A stretch of 64,000 bases of DNA from Stenotrophomonas sp. UBA7346 (GTDB lineage: Bacteria; Pseudomonadota; Gammaproteobacteria; Xanthomonadales; Xanthomonadaceae): contig DKPB01000066.1 in assembly GCA_002471015.1 (NCBI GenBank), forward strand, positions 100,048 to 164,047. The letters are read 5' to 3'. The notes beneath the pieces were generated by a model. It was not told the origin of the DNA and ran no database searches. It saw nothing but the letters and a program-made list of their open reading frames with translations. Below are positions 50,277 to 57,700 of this stretch, piece by piece (position 1 is the first letter of the stretch; every line of letters starts with the position of its first letter). A program made the position numbers and the translations under genes.

Positions 50277-50507
50277 ATGCGTAGTTCTGTTTCCAAGCTC
50301 GCCCGTAAGGCCAAGACCACTGCTTATATGGGTGCCACCGCGCTGATGGCGCTGCCGGGTTTCGCCATGGCGCAGAGTGGCGATTTCGACGGTGCCGAAA
50401 TCATCAGCAAGGTGGCCACCTACGTAGCCATTGGCGTTTCGATCCTCGCAGCCTTCGCGCTGGGTCGCTGGACGCTGCGTGCCCTGGGCTTGATCGGCGG
50501 CAAGTAA
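50277..50507 (+). CDS. Major coat protein precursor (pVIII-like), prophage A
   Basis: A 76-residue precursor. The basic N-terminus and signal peptide (RKAKTTAYMGATALMALPGF) end in AMA-Q. The mature part of about 43 residues has an acidic start (QSGDFDGAEIISKVATYVAI), a hydrophobic core and a basic end (RALGLIGGK) that would contact DNA. It is directly followed by a strong terminator, as expected for the most abundant message. Confidence 0.9.
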   Translation: MRSSVSKLARKAKTTAYMGATALMALPGFAMAQSGDFDGAEIISKVATYVAIGVSILAAFALGRWTLRALGLIGGK

Positions 50508-50536
50508 TCGTCTGATCCGATATTCAGACGTCCCCG

Positions 50537-50564
50537 AAGGGGAGGGGAAACCCTCCCCTTTTTA
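50537..50564 (+). terminator. Terminator after the coat gene (prophage A)
   Basis: AAGGGGAGGG and CCCTCCCCTT form a 10-base-pair stem around GAAA, followed by TTT. The same coat-then-terminator arrangement occurs in prophage B at 59228-59258. Confidence 0.92.
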
Positions 50565-50578
50565 ATACTGGAGGATCT

Positions 50579-50647
50579 ATGGAAGGTCTCATCGTGCTGG
50601 TCTTTTTGATACATATGTCGCACGTGTGTGCGAGCGGTTGGAACTGA
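50579..50647 (+). CDS. MicroORF before the adsorption protein (22 residues)
   Basis: A strong ribosome site (GGAGG) precedes ATG 50579. The peptide is MEGLIVLVFLIHMSHVCASG plus WN, mostly hydrophobic. Its stop overlaps the adsorption protein start as TGATG. Prophage B has a 20-residue ORF in exactly the same place with the same overlap, so this is a conserved feature and may serve translational coupling. Confidence 0.65.
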   Translation: MEGLIVLVFLIHMSHVCASGWN

Positions 50648-52191
50648 TGCGTTGGCTACTTCGCTACGCTGCGCGCACTACCGTTCGGCGGCTCATCTGG
50701 TGTGCTGTGGCGGCTGTACTCGCGGCATTTGGCGTAGGTACAGCCCGTGCTCAAAGCGCGTGCCCATCTAACGGTTCCTGTGATCAAGGTGTCGCTTATG
50801 CGATGGCGTGGAGTGCGGCATCCAAAGGCGCTGAAACGGCGAACGCTGCAAATCCCAGTGAGACGCGTCCGGGCTTTAAATGGGAGCCCCGCGTCATGGA
50901 AGGGTCGTCATCAGGAAACCAGCGGTCTTACCGCGCCTACATGGTGAAAACTAGTCCGGGCTTGGATGCTGGTTGTAGCAGTATTCCGGGGGCATGTGAC
51001 TTTTACTTCGGGGCGGATAAGACCTGCTCCGCTCGTAATGCGAACGCACTTGCCGATGCTGCTCCTTGGTATACCGAGCCATCAAGTTGCATTGGTGGCT
51101 GTGCGGTACAGGGAACGTCGTTTAGCCATGACAACGCTGGCCTAAAGGTGTACGGCATGCGTGATCGCACCTATACCGGCGGGACTTGTTCGCCAACCAA
51201 GCCATCTCAGGATATCCAGCAAGAGAAGGACGACACGCAGGAAGCAACCAAGCCAAAGCAGCCTGAGTGTAGTGCTCTTGGTAACGGTCAAACCGCTTGC
51301 AAGAAACCCAACGGTGACTACTGCGCCACGGCCTCAACTGGCAAGTCGTTTTGCTGGCAGCCTACCGAGACGGGAAAGAAGATCGACGGGAATGATGCCC
51401 AGGTAAAGAGCAAGCAGGGCGAACCTGTTACGCCGCCAAACGTAAAGATCGATGACAAGGATTGGCAGCGTAAAGAGGGGCATCAAGCCACTGCCTGCAT
51501 CAACAACACTTGCGTCAACTACAACGTAACGAACTATCAAACGGTGCCTGCGGGTAGCGCTAAGAATTCAACTGGCGATAACAAGGCCGATGGCAGTGGA
51601 AATACCAGTGGCAATGGTGCACCTGACAAGGACAACGGAGAAAAGGGCGATGACGACGATGGTGATTCCGCTAGCGATAGCGGGAACTGCGAAGTAGCGC
51701 CTGCTTGCACGGGCAATACCCTTAAGTGCCTGCACCTCCGATACACGTGGAAGATCGAATGCAATAGCCGTTCTGGTGAGATCAGCAACGGTGACGGATG
51801 TGGCACGAATGACCTCCCGATCTGTGCAGGCAGCAGCTGCAAGGCTGAGGCCTATTCGCAGCTTCTCCAGCAGTGGAAGCAGCGTTGTTCCATGCAGGCG
51901 ATGGGGGAGGGTATGGCTGCACGGGCTGCGGCTATCGGCGGCAGCAACGGTGACGATGCAGGCGTCGTTGACGGAATTTGGGGAGGCGAGGATGGTGGCT
52001 CTGGCCTAACACTTCGCCGTGATCTGATTAGTGTTTCGGCTGGCGGTAGCTTGTTGCCGACAGGTATCAGCATTGAGGGGCAAGCATGGGAGGTTCCGCA
52101 GGGTTTCTATGACGCTATCGCAGCTATTCGCATGGTAATTATTGCGATGTGCACGGTGATCGCGATGTTCGTTGTTGGGAGGTCAATCTAA
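50647..52191 (+). CDS. Phage adsorption protein (pIII-like), prophage A
   Basis: A 514-residue secreted protein with a signal peptide (LIWCAVAAVLAAFGVGTARA) and a C-terminal membrane helix (FYDAIAAIRMVIIAMCTVIA). The N-terminal block (CDQGVAYAMAWSAA) and the Cys-rich block near residues 345-425 (CLHLRYTWKIECNSRSGE, YSQLLQQWKQRC) are shared with the prophage B protein, while the middle is different. The middle contains Gly/Asn/Asp-rich linkers like those between pIII domains. It would bind the host pilus and end assembly. Confidence 0.85.
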   Translation: MRWLLRYAARTTVRRLIWCAVAAVLAAFGVGTARAQSACPSNGSCDQGVAYAMAWSAASKGAETANAANPSETRPGFKWEPRVMEGSSSGNQRSYRAYMVKTSPGLDAGCSSIPGACDFYFGADKTCSARNANALADAAPWYTEPSSCIGGCAVQGTSFSHDNAGLKVYGMRDRTYTGGTCSPTKPSQDIQQEKDDTQEATKPKQPECSALGNGQTACKKPNGDYCATASTGKSFCWQPTETGKKIDGNDAQVKSKQGEPVTPPNVKIDDKDWQRKEGHQATACINNTCVNYNVTNYQTVPAGSAKNSTGDNKADGSGNTSGNGAPDKDNGEKGDDDDGDSASDSGNCEVAPACTGNTLKCLHLRYTWKIECNSRSGEISNGDGCGTNDLPICAGSSCKAEAYSQLLQQWKQRCSMQAMGEGMAARAAAIGGSNGDDAGVVDGIWGGEDGGSGLTLRRDLISVSAGGSLLPTGISIEGQAWEVPQGFYDAIAAIRMVIIAMCTVIAMFVVGRSI

Positions 52192-52508
52192 TGTTTGATT
52201 GGGCAAAGAATTTTGCGAATGACTTCTTCGCCAATTTTGGCGACGCCATCCATAAGCTGATGAAGCTGAAGTCTGCGATCTGGCTGGGTCGCCTTTTGTC
52301 TGCTGTTGGCCTCGGGTTCGTGGCTCAGAAGTTCATCTATAACCCGATTATCGAGTATGCGCAGAGTGCGTGGAATTCGGTTCCCGCTGGGATTGCAACG
52401 TGGGTGCATGCACTCGGTATTGATACAGGGGTTTCGATAATTCTGAGTGCCTATGGCATCAAGGGTGCTGAGCGCATCTTCCTGCAGCGTAGGAATCAGG
52501 CGACATGA
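52191..52508 (+). CDS. Minor coat protein pVI-like (DUF2523 type)
   Basis: A 105-residue membrane protein starting at ATG 52191 in a TAATG overlap with the adsorption gene. Hydrophobic helices are IWLGRLLSAVGLGFVAQKFI and VSIILSAYGIKGAERIF. Position between pIII and Zot is that of pVI. It overlaps Zot by four bases. Confidence 0.82.
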   Translation: MFDWAKNFANDFFANFGDAIHKLMKLKSAIWLGRLLSAVGLGFVAQKFIYNPIIEYAQSAWNSVPAGIATWVHALGIDTGVSIILSAYGIKGAERIFLQRRNQAT

Positions 52509-53674
52509 TTGGCGATACCGCGGCTATTTCACTCCTTACGGGGCTTCCGGGCGCAGGCAAATCGTTGCGCATGGCGGAGGCGATCTGCCAGCTTGTGGAG
52601 AAGGGCGAGCATGTTTTTGCCTGCAATATTGATGGACTGAAAGTTCCCGGCGTGACGCTGTGGGAGGATGCGCGCAAGTGGCGTGATCTTCCTTCTGGGG
52701 CGATTCTTTTCGTTGATGAGGCGCAGGCGTTTTTCCCTGAGCGCCGTGGCGGGGAGGCTCCTGAGTTTGTTCGGATGAATAAGATCCGTCACGACGGCAT
52801 CCGGCTTGTGCTGGCTACGCAGCAGCCCAACTATCTCGATACCTATTTGCGAGGGCTGGTGGGATATCACGAGCATCTATTGCGCCGTGCCGGTCGGCAG
52901 GAAAGCTTTTTGTTTCGCGACAACCAGGTCATGGATGTGGTGCGACAGAAGCTCGCTACGATTAAGCGAAACTACGACTATGAGGTGTATAGGTTCAAAC
53001 CGAAGTTCTTTGCTTGCTATGACTCGGCGCAGACACATACGGTCAAGTATCAAATGCCTGCGCTGGTTAAGAAGGCGCTGATCATCGGGCCGATTGCAGC
53101 GTTATTGATGGGCGGCGCGTGGTTTGCAGTGTTTCGCGATACCAGTTTGGCGAAGGGCGCGGAGCCGGCCGGAAAGACGCCTGCTGTGCAGGCGTCGTCG
53201 GCAGGCTTGGCGCCATCGGCCTCGTCTGGCATAGCGCCTACGATTGCCACGGGCGAGCATTACATTGCCAACTTCCAGCCGCTTGTCCAGGACGTGCCGT
53301 GGTCTGCACCGGCTTACCTGAGTCGGCCTGTGGTGTCAGATCCCCACGTGTACTGCATGAGCACCGAGAACAGCTGCCGTTGCGTCACAGAGCAATCCAC
53401 GCGCGTCGTGTTGCGCGATGACGTGTGCCGTGACATTGCGCGCTGGGGCGAGCCGTACAACCCGTATAAGCAACCCAGTGCGCCTGTGGGCCAGCAGCAG
53501 GCTCCATATGGTGTAGGGGAGCAACAAGGCGGGCAGGGTGTTGTTCAAGTGCAAGGTCAGCCGTCCGGTCAGGTTGTGGGCCGGGCTAACCGTGCACTAG
53601 GCTCCTTCCCGGAGAATGTGCCGTACGAAACGAAGTCGTACAGCACGATTCAGTCGCGCCCAGGGTTTATGTGA
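52505..53674 (+). CDS. zot: Zot/pI assembly ATPase, prophage A
   Basis: A 389-residue inner-membrane protein driving phage assembly and export. Walker A GLPGAGKS is at residues 13-20, Walker B-like AILFVDEAQAFFPERR follows, and HDGIRLVLATQQPNYLDTYL is typical of Zot. A membrane helix (IIGPIAALLMGGAWFAVF) lies near residue 200. The periplasmic tail ends with a Cys-rich module (CMSTENSCRCVTEQSTRVVL) and LGSFPENVPY, both conserved in the prophage B Zot, possibly for contact with a host secretin. Confidence 0.92.
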   Translation: MIGDTAAISLLTGLPGAGKSLRMAEAICQLVEKGEHVFACNIDGLKVPGVTLWEDARKWRDLPSGAILFVDEAQAFFPERRGGEAPEFVRMNKIRHDGIRLVLATQQPNYLDTYLRGLVGYHEHLLRRAGRQESFLFRDNQVMDVVRQKLATIKRNYDYEVYRFKPKFFACYDSAQTHTVKYQMPALVKKALIIGPIAALLMGGAWFAVFRDTSLAKGAEPAGKTPAVQASSAGLAPSASSGIAPTIATGEHYIANFQPLVQDVPWSAPAYLSRPVVSDPHVYCMSTENSCRCVTEQSTRVVLRDDVCRDIARWGEPYNPYKQPSAPVGQQQAPYGVGEQQGGQGVVQVQGQPSGQVVGRANRALGSFPENVPYETKSYSTIQSRPGFM

Positions 53675-53686
53675 TGCGTCATAGAA

Positions 53687-54091
53687 TCAACAGGGGTCAT
53701 TTGGCAGATCACGCCAACCACCTTCGATTCGTTCGAGCCGCTTGCCCTGCATGCAACGTTGGCCAGGTTTGAGTGCTCGGCGCTCCATTTCCAAGCGGAG
53801 TTCTTCTCGGGCTCGAGCCTCGTAGCCAAATGGGTCGGGATTGTTCGCGTCCCTGATGAACTGTTCTACCGCTGCTTTCTGTGCCTGTTCCTGTTGGTCA
53901 GCAACAGCGGCAGCGCCGATGCCCAGCAGCGAGCAGGTGGCAATCAGGCAGATCGACATCCCCACAAAAACGCCTATCGCTATCTTCCAAACTAGCCCGT
54001 TGCTGGGTTCTCTTTCCCGGTGCCGCAAGGGTTGCCGAAATTGGACCTCATCCATGTTCGGCTTGCTGAAGGTCGGTTCTTTTCGTTCCAT
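53687..54091 (-). CDS. Phage membrane protein of unknown function (134 residues)
   Basis: A protein with a polar N-terminus, one membrane helix (IAIGVFVGMSICLIATCSLL), a charged helical region (EARAREELRLEMERRALKPG) and a conserved C-terminus (PGQRCMQGKRLERIEGGWRD). It is convergent to Zot. In the circular phage it lies downstream of the regulator and the LTGPWAG gene on the same strand. A decayed relative lies at 47382-47690. The function is unknown; superinfection exclusion is a guess. Confidence 0.75.
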   Translation of the reverse strand: MERKEPTFSKPNMDEVQFRQPLRHREREPSNGLVWKIAIGVFVGMSICLIATCSLLGIGAAAVADQQEQAQKAAVEQFIRDANNPDPFGYEARAREELRLEMERRALKPGQRCMQGKRLERIEGGWRDLPNDPC

Positions 54092-54131
54092 GAATCCCCC
54101 TAGATCTCATTTCGCCGGATTGTAGCTGGGG

Positions 54132-54152
54132 CGTAGGGGCGGTGCCCCTACG
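54132..54152. repeat. Conserved GTAGGGGC hairpin (prophage A copy)
   Basis: CGTAGGGGC-GGT-GCCCCTACG is a perfect 9-base-pair hairpin followed by GATGCG. The prophage B copy (54962-54981, minus strand) also reads GCCCCTACGGATGCG in phage orientation, at the equivalent map position. There is no T-tract, so it may be a packaging signal or replication-origin hairpin rather than a terminator. Confidence 0.7.
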
Positions 54153-54160
54153 GATGCGTC

Positions 54161-54412
54161 TCACGCGCGTGCACGGCGTTTCAGCGCCGGTAGCAATGGG
54201 ACCACCGGGCAAGGTTCCGTCGATCGACGGATCACCCCCTTGGCCAACCGCTTTTCTTGGTCGAGCAGCCGCCTGTATTCCTGCGCAAGTTGCGCAGTTA
54301 GGCTCAACCACGCCAGATCTTCAGGCAGAAGGCGGCGACCTTCGGGCGTAACCAAAGCGTGGTTCTCAAACGAAAAACCGGCCCACGGGCCGGTCAACTT
54401 CCTGTTCTTCAT
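54161..54412 (-). CDS. LTGPWAG-motif phage protein (DUF3653-like), prophage A
   Basis: An 83-residue soluble protein: KNRKLTGPWAGFSFENHALV, then TPEGRRLLPEDLAWLSL and a helical tail. It shares LTGPWAG, LVxPxGxR and the spacing with the 117-residue protein at 54598 of prophage B. The pattern fits the phage family DUF3653 (assignment from memory). AGGAG precedes the start. In circular phage A it would lie 12 bases after the stop of the extended regulator, in one operon. Confidence 0.75.
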   Translation of the reverse strand: MKNRKLTGPWAGFSFENHALVTPEGRRLLPEDLAWLSLTAQLAQEYRRLLDQEKRLAKGVIRRSTEPCPVVPLLPALKRRARA

Positions 54413-54484
54413 TGTGGCTCCTGGTCAGACGCGCAGCGGGCAAGCTGCGGTGTGCAGGATTCGGCAAGGTCTGTGCCGCCTCAG

Positions 54485-54512
54485 CTCTAACATAATATAC
54501 ATTATGCGAAAT
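54485..54512. other. att2: complete dif-like XerCD site between prophages A and B
   Basis: The 28 bases CTCTAACATAATATACATTA-TGCGAAAT read on the minus strand as ATTTCGCATAA-TGTATA-TTATGTTAGAG. This is almost identical to E. coli dif (XerC arm, central TGTATA, XerD arm). Both arms are intact, unlike att1 and att3. The left arm comes from prophage A and the right arm from prophage B or the original chromosome. Confidence 0.85.
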
Positions 54513-54597
54513 GGCTTATCCGTCGTGTCAGCTGGATTTGGCTTTGGATCACGTCTTGCCTACCTCCTCGTACACCTCGCAAGGATGAGATTGAGGC

Positions 54598-54951
54598 ATG
54601 AATGATACCTACGACCTGGACAACCGCCCGCCGTGCTGGAAGCCCGGCACCCAGTGTCCCAACAACTGCGCCCGCGATCACTACAAACGGATTGTGGACA
54701 ACCACGTCAGCCTGACGGGTCCGTGGGCTGGTTGGCGGCTGGCTGGGCGAGATCTGGTGGCCCCGACTGGCGAGCGCATACCAGAACGCAGGCTGCGCGG
54801 CCTGCTATGGCGTGTGGACGCTGCTGATTTACATGACGCGACACGAAAACGGAACGCTGCACGAAAAGCCGGTCAGCGGTCGATGGTCAAGGTCGTTGTC
54901 GTAGATCTGGGCGACTGGCGAGAACGTCACTTCGGGACCCGCGCCGGTTAA
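54598..54951 (+). CDS. LTGPWAG-motif phage protein (DUF3653-like), prophage B
   Basis: A 117-residue soluble protein. The N-terminus is Cys-containing (RPPCWKPGTQCPNNCARDHY), then VSLTGPWAGWRLAGRDLVAP and TGERIPERRLRGLLWRVD, and a basic C-terminus. It shares the LTGPWAG core with the prophage A protein. In circular phage B its ATG overlaps the stop of the extended regulator frame (ATGA), which implies translational coupling. In the prophage it is separated from the regulator by 7.8 kb. A copy with a premature stop lies in prophage C. Confidence 0.8.
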   Translation: MNDTYDLDNRPPCWKPGTQCPNNCARDHYKRIVDNHVSLTGPWAGWRLAGRDLVAPTGERIPERRLRGLLWRVDAADLHDATRKRNAARKAGQRSMVKVVVVDLGDWRERHFGTRAG

Positions 54952-54961
54952 AGGCGCATCC

Positions 54962-54981
54962 GTAGGGGCTGAAGCCCCTAC
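54962..54981. repeat. Conserved GTAGGGGC hairpin (prophage B copy)
   Basis: GTAGGGGCT-GA-AGCCCCTAC is a perfect hairpin between the convergent LTGPWAG and DUF4124 genes, preceded by GCATCC. In phage orientation it reads GTAGGGGC...GCCCCTACGGATGCG, matching prophage A. A degenerate copy is at 63204-63223 in prophage C. Confidence 0.7.
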
Positions 54982-54988
54982 ACCCGGA

Positions 54989-55405
54989 CTATTTGCATGC
55001 GTTATGGACGATGTTGTCCATCGTGCTGGAGGTTGAAAACGAACGCCGGAGACCGGCAGCGTTGTAGACCACAGCTCGCTGCCTGCGCGCACTTTCGCAA
55101 GCATCACTAGTGATCCTGATGCTCGCCCCAGTCGCTCGGCTAGCGCCATAGCCACCCACGGAAGCCACAGCAGGCCGTTGTGCTGCCCGACGTTGCGCCA
55201 CTTCGCGCTCCATCTGAGCCAAGCGGGCACGCAGATAAGGGTTGTCCTGGTCAGGCACTGCATCCCACGCTTTTACCGCCTGCCCGGGGCACGCTTGCGA
55301 CTGATAAGAAATCGGCTTGCCCGGCTCCACGCACTTGTAGACCTGCTGTGCGGATGCAGACCCCGCGAAGGCCAGCACCGAAAACATGAGAATTCCCCTG
55401 TACAT
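54989..55405 (-). CDS. DUF4124-like secreted phage protein
   Basis: A 138-residue protein with a signal peptide (YRGILMFSVLAFAGSASA) followed by QQVYKCVEPGKPISYQSQAC, the DUF4124 hallmark, then a helical segment (DNPYLRARLAQMEREVAQRR) and a C-terminus (SSTMDNIVHNACK). It is probably periplasmic and unnecessary for phage assembly. It is the last gene in phage sense. A copy lacking the first 40-odd residues lies in prophage C. Confidence 0.75.
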   Translation of the reverse strand: MYRGILMFSVLAFAGSASAQQVYKCVEPGKPISYQSQACPGQAVKAWDAVPDQDNPYLRARLAQMEREVAQRRAAQRPAVASVGGYGASRATGASIRITSDACESARRQRAVVYNAAGLRRSFSTSSTMDNIVHNACK

Positions 55406-55506
55406 CCCCTACTCCTTGGTGACGTTGGCAGGATGATAGCCCAGGGCTAACCCATCTGCGACCCTAGGTCCTGGCACATTTTCGATCGGTAAATTTCGGA
55501 ACACCG

Positions 55507-55535
55507 TGGAAACCCCTGCGGCGCAATGGTTTCCA
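55507..55535. repeat. Hairpin TGGAAACC...GGTTTCCA between TraX and DUF4124 genes
   Basis: TGGAAACC and GGTTTCCA pair over 8 bases around a 13-base loop. The same stem with a slightly different loop is kept in prophage C at 63560-63588. There is no T-tract. It may be a terminator or part of a replication or packaging region. Confidence 0.5.
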
Positions 55536-55565
55536 GAAGGCGCTTTCTGCAGGGCAGATCCTCAG

Positions 55566-56186
55566 TCATGAATTAGCGGCCAGCAGACCGATGTGCAGCA
55601 CGTAGTAGCCGTAGAACGCCCAACGCGTCCTGGGCAGGTGCAGATCGACCTGACCCAGCGCCATTACCGGCAGCGCCAGCAGCGCCCAGGCGTTGCCATT
55701 GAACAAGCACAGCGGCACGAATGCCGCAGCGCCCAGCCAGAAATGGCTATCCACGCGATTGGTGGCGAACAGCCACCACCACACAACCACCAGCACGATT
55801 CCCGACCACTGGTAATCCACCAGCAGCGGCACCGGCACCGCGAACAGGCACAGCAGCCACCAGCGGCGATCCTGGACGCACAGGACGCACGCAGCAGCCA
55901 ACGCGAAGCTCAGCAGCACGTTGACCGGTAGCAACACGCCAAAGGCCCACGCGTACACCGGTTGAGCCACAACGCCCCAAACAAACAGGCGCTTGACCGA
56001 CTTCGCCACGTCAGAACCTGGCTGCGCCAAGTTATAGGCCATGACCAAGGCGAACACCGGAAACGCCACACGGCCGAGCTCGGACACCACCGGCACGTAG
56101 CCCGCGTGAAATAACTTCACCGCGTGGTCGCCCGTCATCAGTACCACGGCCACCCATTTGAGCAACTCACGTCCGCTGCTTGTCAT
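55566..56186 (-). CDS. TraX-family membrane acyltransferase carried by prophage B
   Basis: A 206-residue multi-span protein: SSGRELLKWVAVVLMTGDHA, LGRVAFPVFALVMAYNLAQ and WSGIVLVVVWWWLFATNRV are TraX-family features. F-plasmid TraX acetylates the pilin N-terminus. Here the gene overlaps Zot by four bases and has about six hydrophobic segments. It could modify a host pilus or surface glycan, and so affect reinfection, but the substrate is unknown. The prophage C copy is truncated. Confidence 0.85.
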   Translation of the reverse strand: MTSSGRELLKWVAVVLMTGDHAVKLFHAGYVPVVSELGRVAFPVFALVMAYNLAQPGSDVAKSVKRLFVWGVVAQPVYAWAFGVLLPVNVLLSFALAAACVLCVQDRRWWLLCLFAVPVPLLVDYQWSGIVLVVVWWWLFATNRVDSHFWLGAAAFVPLCLFNGNAWALLALPVMALGQVDLHLPRTRWAFYGYYVLHIGLLAANS

Positions 56187-57361
56187 AGCTGATAGTCCGT
56201 AGAAGGCACCACGGTGGGAGTGCTATAGGCGGGAGACTCGGGGAACGTGCCAAGGGATTGCCTGCCACGCTCGATCGACGTTGCAGAGCTACGCTCAGCA
56301 AGCTGTTCCCTACCCCGCTCTATTTGAGTTGGACCATCAACAAAGCGGTCACTTCGCTCATCGCGATAGGGCTCGTATTGACCACGGCGGGCCACAAAGC
56401 GGCACGTTGGCTCATCAACCACGTAGTTGGTGCCCTGCTCTGTCAGACACGTACAGGACGGCTCAGCATGCTTACCCTGGGCATTGGTTCCACCCATGGA
56501 AGACATGCAGAACAGCCGCGGTGCCTCTCCCGGCAGCGACAAGGCCTCATCGTATGCAGGCGCACTCCACGGCTCCGAGGGGATGCGTGGCAGGAAGCGG
56601 CGGGCATACTCGGCAGGTGTCATCTGCTTGCCTGCGCTGGCAGCACCGCCCGCCGTCGCTTGCGCTCCGTCGAGCGTTGCAGCCGCATTGGCTGCCTTGA
56701 CGTTGGCGTTTGCGTCCTCGCCCCCAAGACGCTTCCCCATGTTGCCGAAGGTGTAATACATCAAGAACAAGCCCAACGCAGCGGCGACCGGCAACGCGAC
56801 GTAATACCAAGGAATCTTTCGCTCGGTGGTATCCAGTTCTGTTGACTTGTATGTGCCCATGGGCCGCTTAGGCAACGTCTTGCGCTTGACCACCAACGGC
56901 ACGGCTTTTTCCGCCTGCGCTTCAAACCTATCGAACTCACGAAGATGCACGAATTGCGTGCCGAATCGGCGGCGCACATGAACATGTCGCTCAATCAGAT
57001 CATGCACGAATTGATCGCACTGCTTGTCCGGCGACTGGCTGACGAAGATGAAATCCAAGCCTCGATGGCGGTGCTTCGCCAACTGCTCGACGTGATGCGG
57101 ACACTTGGAACCCGGCGGACGCTTGGGCAGCATGCCGTGTTCATAGGCCTCATCCACAAGAGCCACAGCACCATCGGGCAGGAAGTTAGGCCAATCGCGG
57201 AACTGCTCGGGCGTCATCTCAAGAACGCCCGTCTTGGCATAGTCGAACTCACGGATATTGCACGCGTAAACGATACGCCCCTGATCCTTGAACTCAAGCA
57301 GACGTTCAATGGCATGCAGTGTCTTGCCGTGCCCAGGCTGGCCGGTAAACCAATAGATCAT
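56183..57361 (-). CDS. zot: Zot/pI assembly ATPase, prophage B
   Basis: A 392-residue inner-membrane ATPase for phage export. Walker A GQPGHGKT is at residues 7-14, followed by VYACNIREFDYAKTGV, GAVALVDEAYEHGMLPKRPP and RHRGLDFIFVSQSPDKQCDQ. A membrane helix (YYVALPVAAALGLFLMYYTF) lies near residue 195. The periplasmic tail keeps CTCLTEQGTNYVVDEPTC and LGTFPESPAYST, matching prophage A. It overlaps TraX and pVI-like genes by four bases each. Confidence 0.92.
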   Translation of the reverse strand: MIYWFTGQPGHGKTLHAIERLLEFKDQGRIVYACNIREFDYAKTGVLEMTPEQFRDWPNFLPDGAVALVDEAYEHGMLPKRPPGSKCPHHVEQLAKHRHRGLDFIFVSQSPDKQCDQFVHDLIERHVHVRRRFGTQFVHLREFDRFEAQAEKAVPLVVKRKTLPKRPMGTYKSTELDTTERKIPWYYVALPVAAALGLFLMYYTFGNMGKRLGGEDANANVKAANAAATLDGAQATAGGAASAGKQMTPAEYARRFLPRIPSEPWSAPAYDEALSLPGEAPRLFCMSSMGGTNAQGKHAEPSCTCLTEQGTNYVVDEPTCRFVARRGQYEPYRDERSDRFVDGPTQIERGREQLAERSSATSIERGRQSLGTFPESPAYSTPTVVPSTDYQL

Positions 57362-57699
57362 GACTGCCCCCCAGTGAGAGTGTCAGCAACTGACTTGGGA
57401 ACGATGAAAACCTTCCACGCCATGCGAACTGTCAAAGCAGAAAGGATCATCGAAATGGCAGTGCCCACGCCCAGGTACCCGAGCAAGTCCGCTGCCTGCC
57501 CAGTAATGCCGCCCGTGTACTGAAGGACAAAAGCCTTTAGGTTCGGCAACACCGCTTCCAACGTCACGGTCGTGAGGCCAAACGTGCCAAGCACCTTGCC
57601 AACGATTCCCGCAGCAGCCTCTTTGGCCTTGCCAAGAAGATGCTTTACACCATCAGCGATCCATCCCCAGACCATTTTTCCGGGATTGAAAATGCCCAT
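57358..57699 (-). CDS. Minor coat protein pVI-like (DUF2523 type), prophage B
   Basis: A 113-residue protein with an amphipathic N-terminus (WGWIADGVKHLLGKAKEAAA) and hydrophobic helices (LLGYLGVGTAISMILSALTV). Position between adsorption protein and Zot and the overlap with Zot match prophage A. Confidence 0.82.
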   Translation of the reverse strand: MGIFNPGKMVWGWIADGVKHLLGKAKEAAAGIVGKVLGTFGLTTVTLEAVLPNLKAFVLQYTGGITGQAADLLGYLGVGTAISMILSALTVRMAWKVFIVPKSVADTLTGGQS

Positions 57700-57700
57700 A

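Larger units (their letters stand above)
47713..54512 (+). mobile_element. Prophage A: inovirus (filamentous phage), HUH-Rep type, integrated at dif
   Basis: About 6.8 kb between att1 and att2. Gene order on the plus strand: small ORFs, HUH Rep, ssDNA-binding protein, small membrane proteins, coat, terminator, microORF, adsorption protein, pVI-like, Zot. An HTH regulator on the minus strand sits at the left end and two minus-strand genes at the right. There is no integrase and no secretin gene, consistent with use of host XerCD and a host secretin. Size and order match Stenotrophomonas and Xanthomonas filamentous phages. All core genes look intact. Confidence 0.9.
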
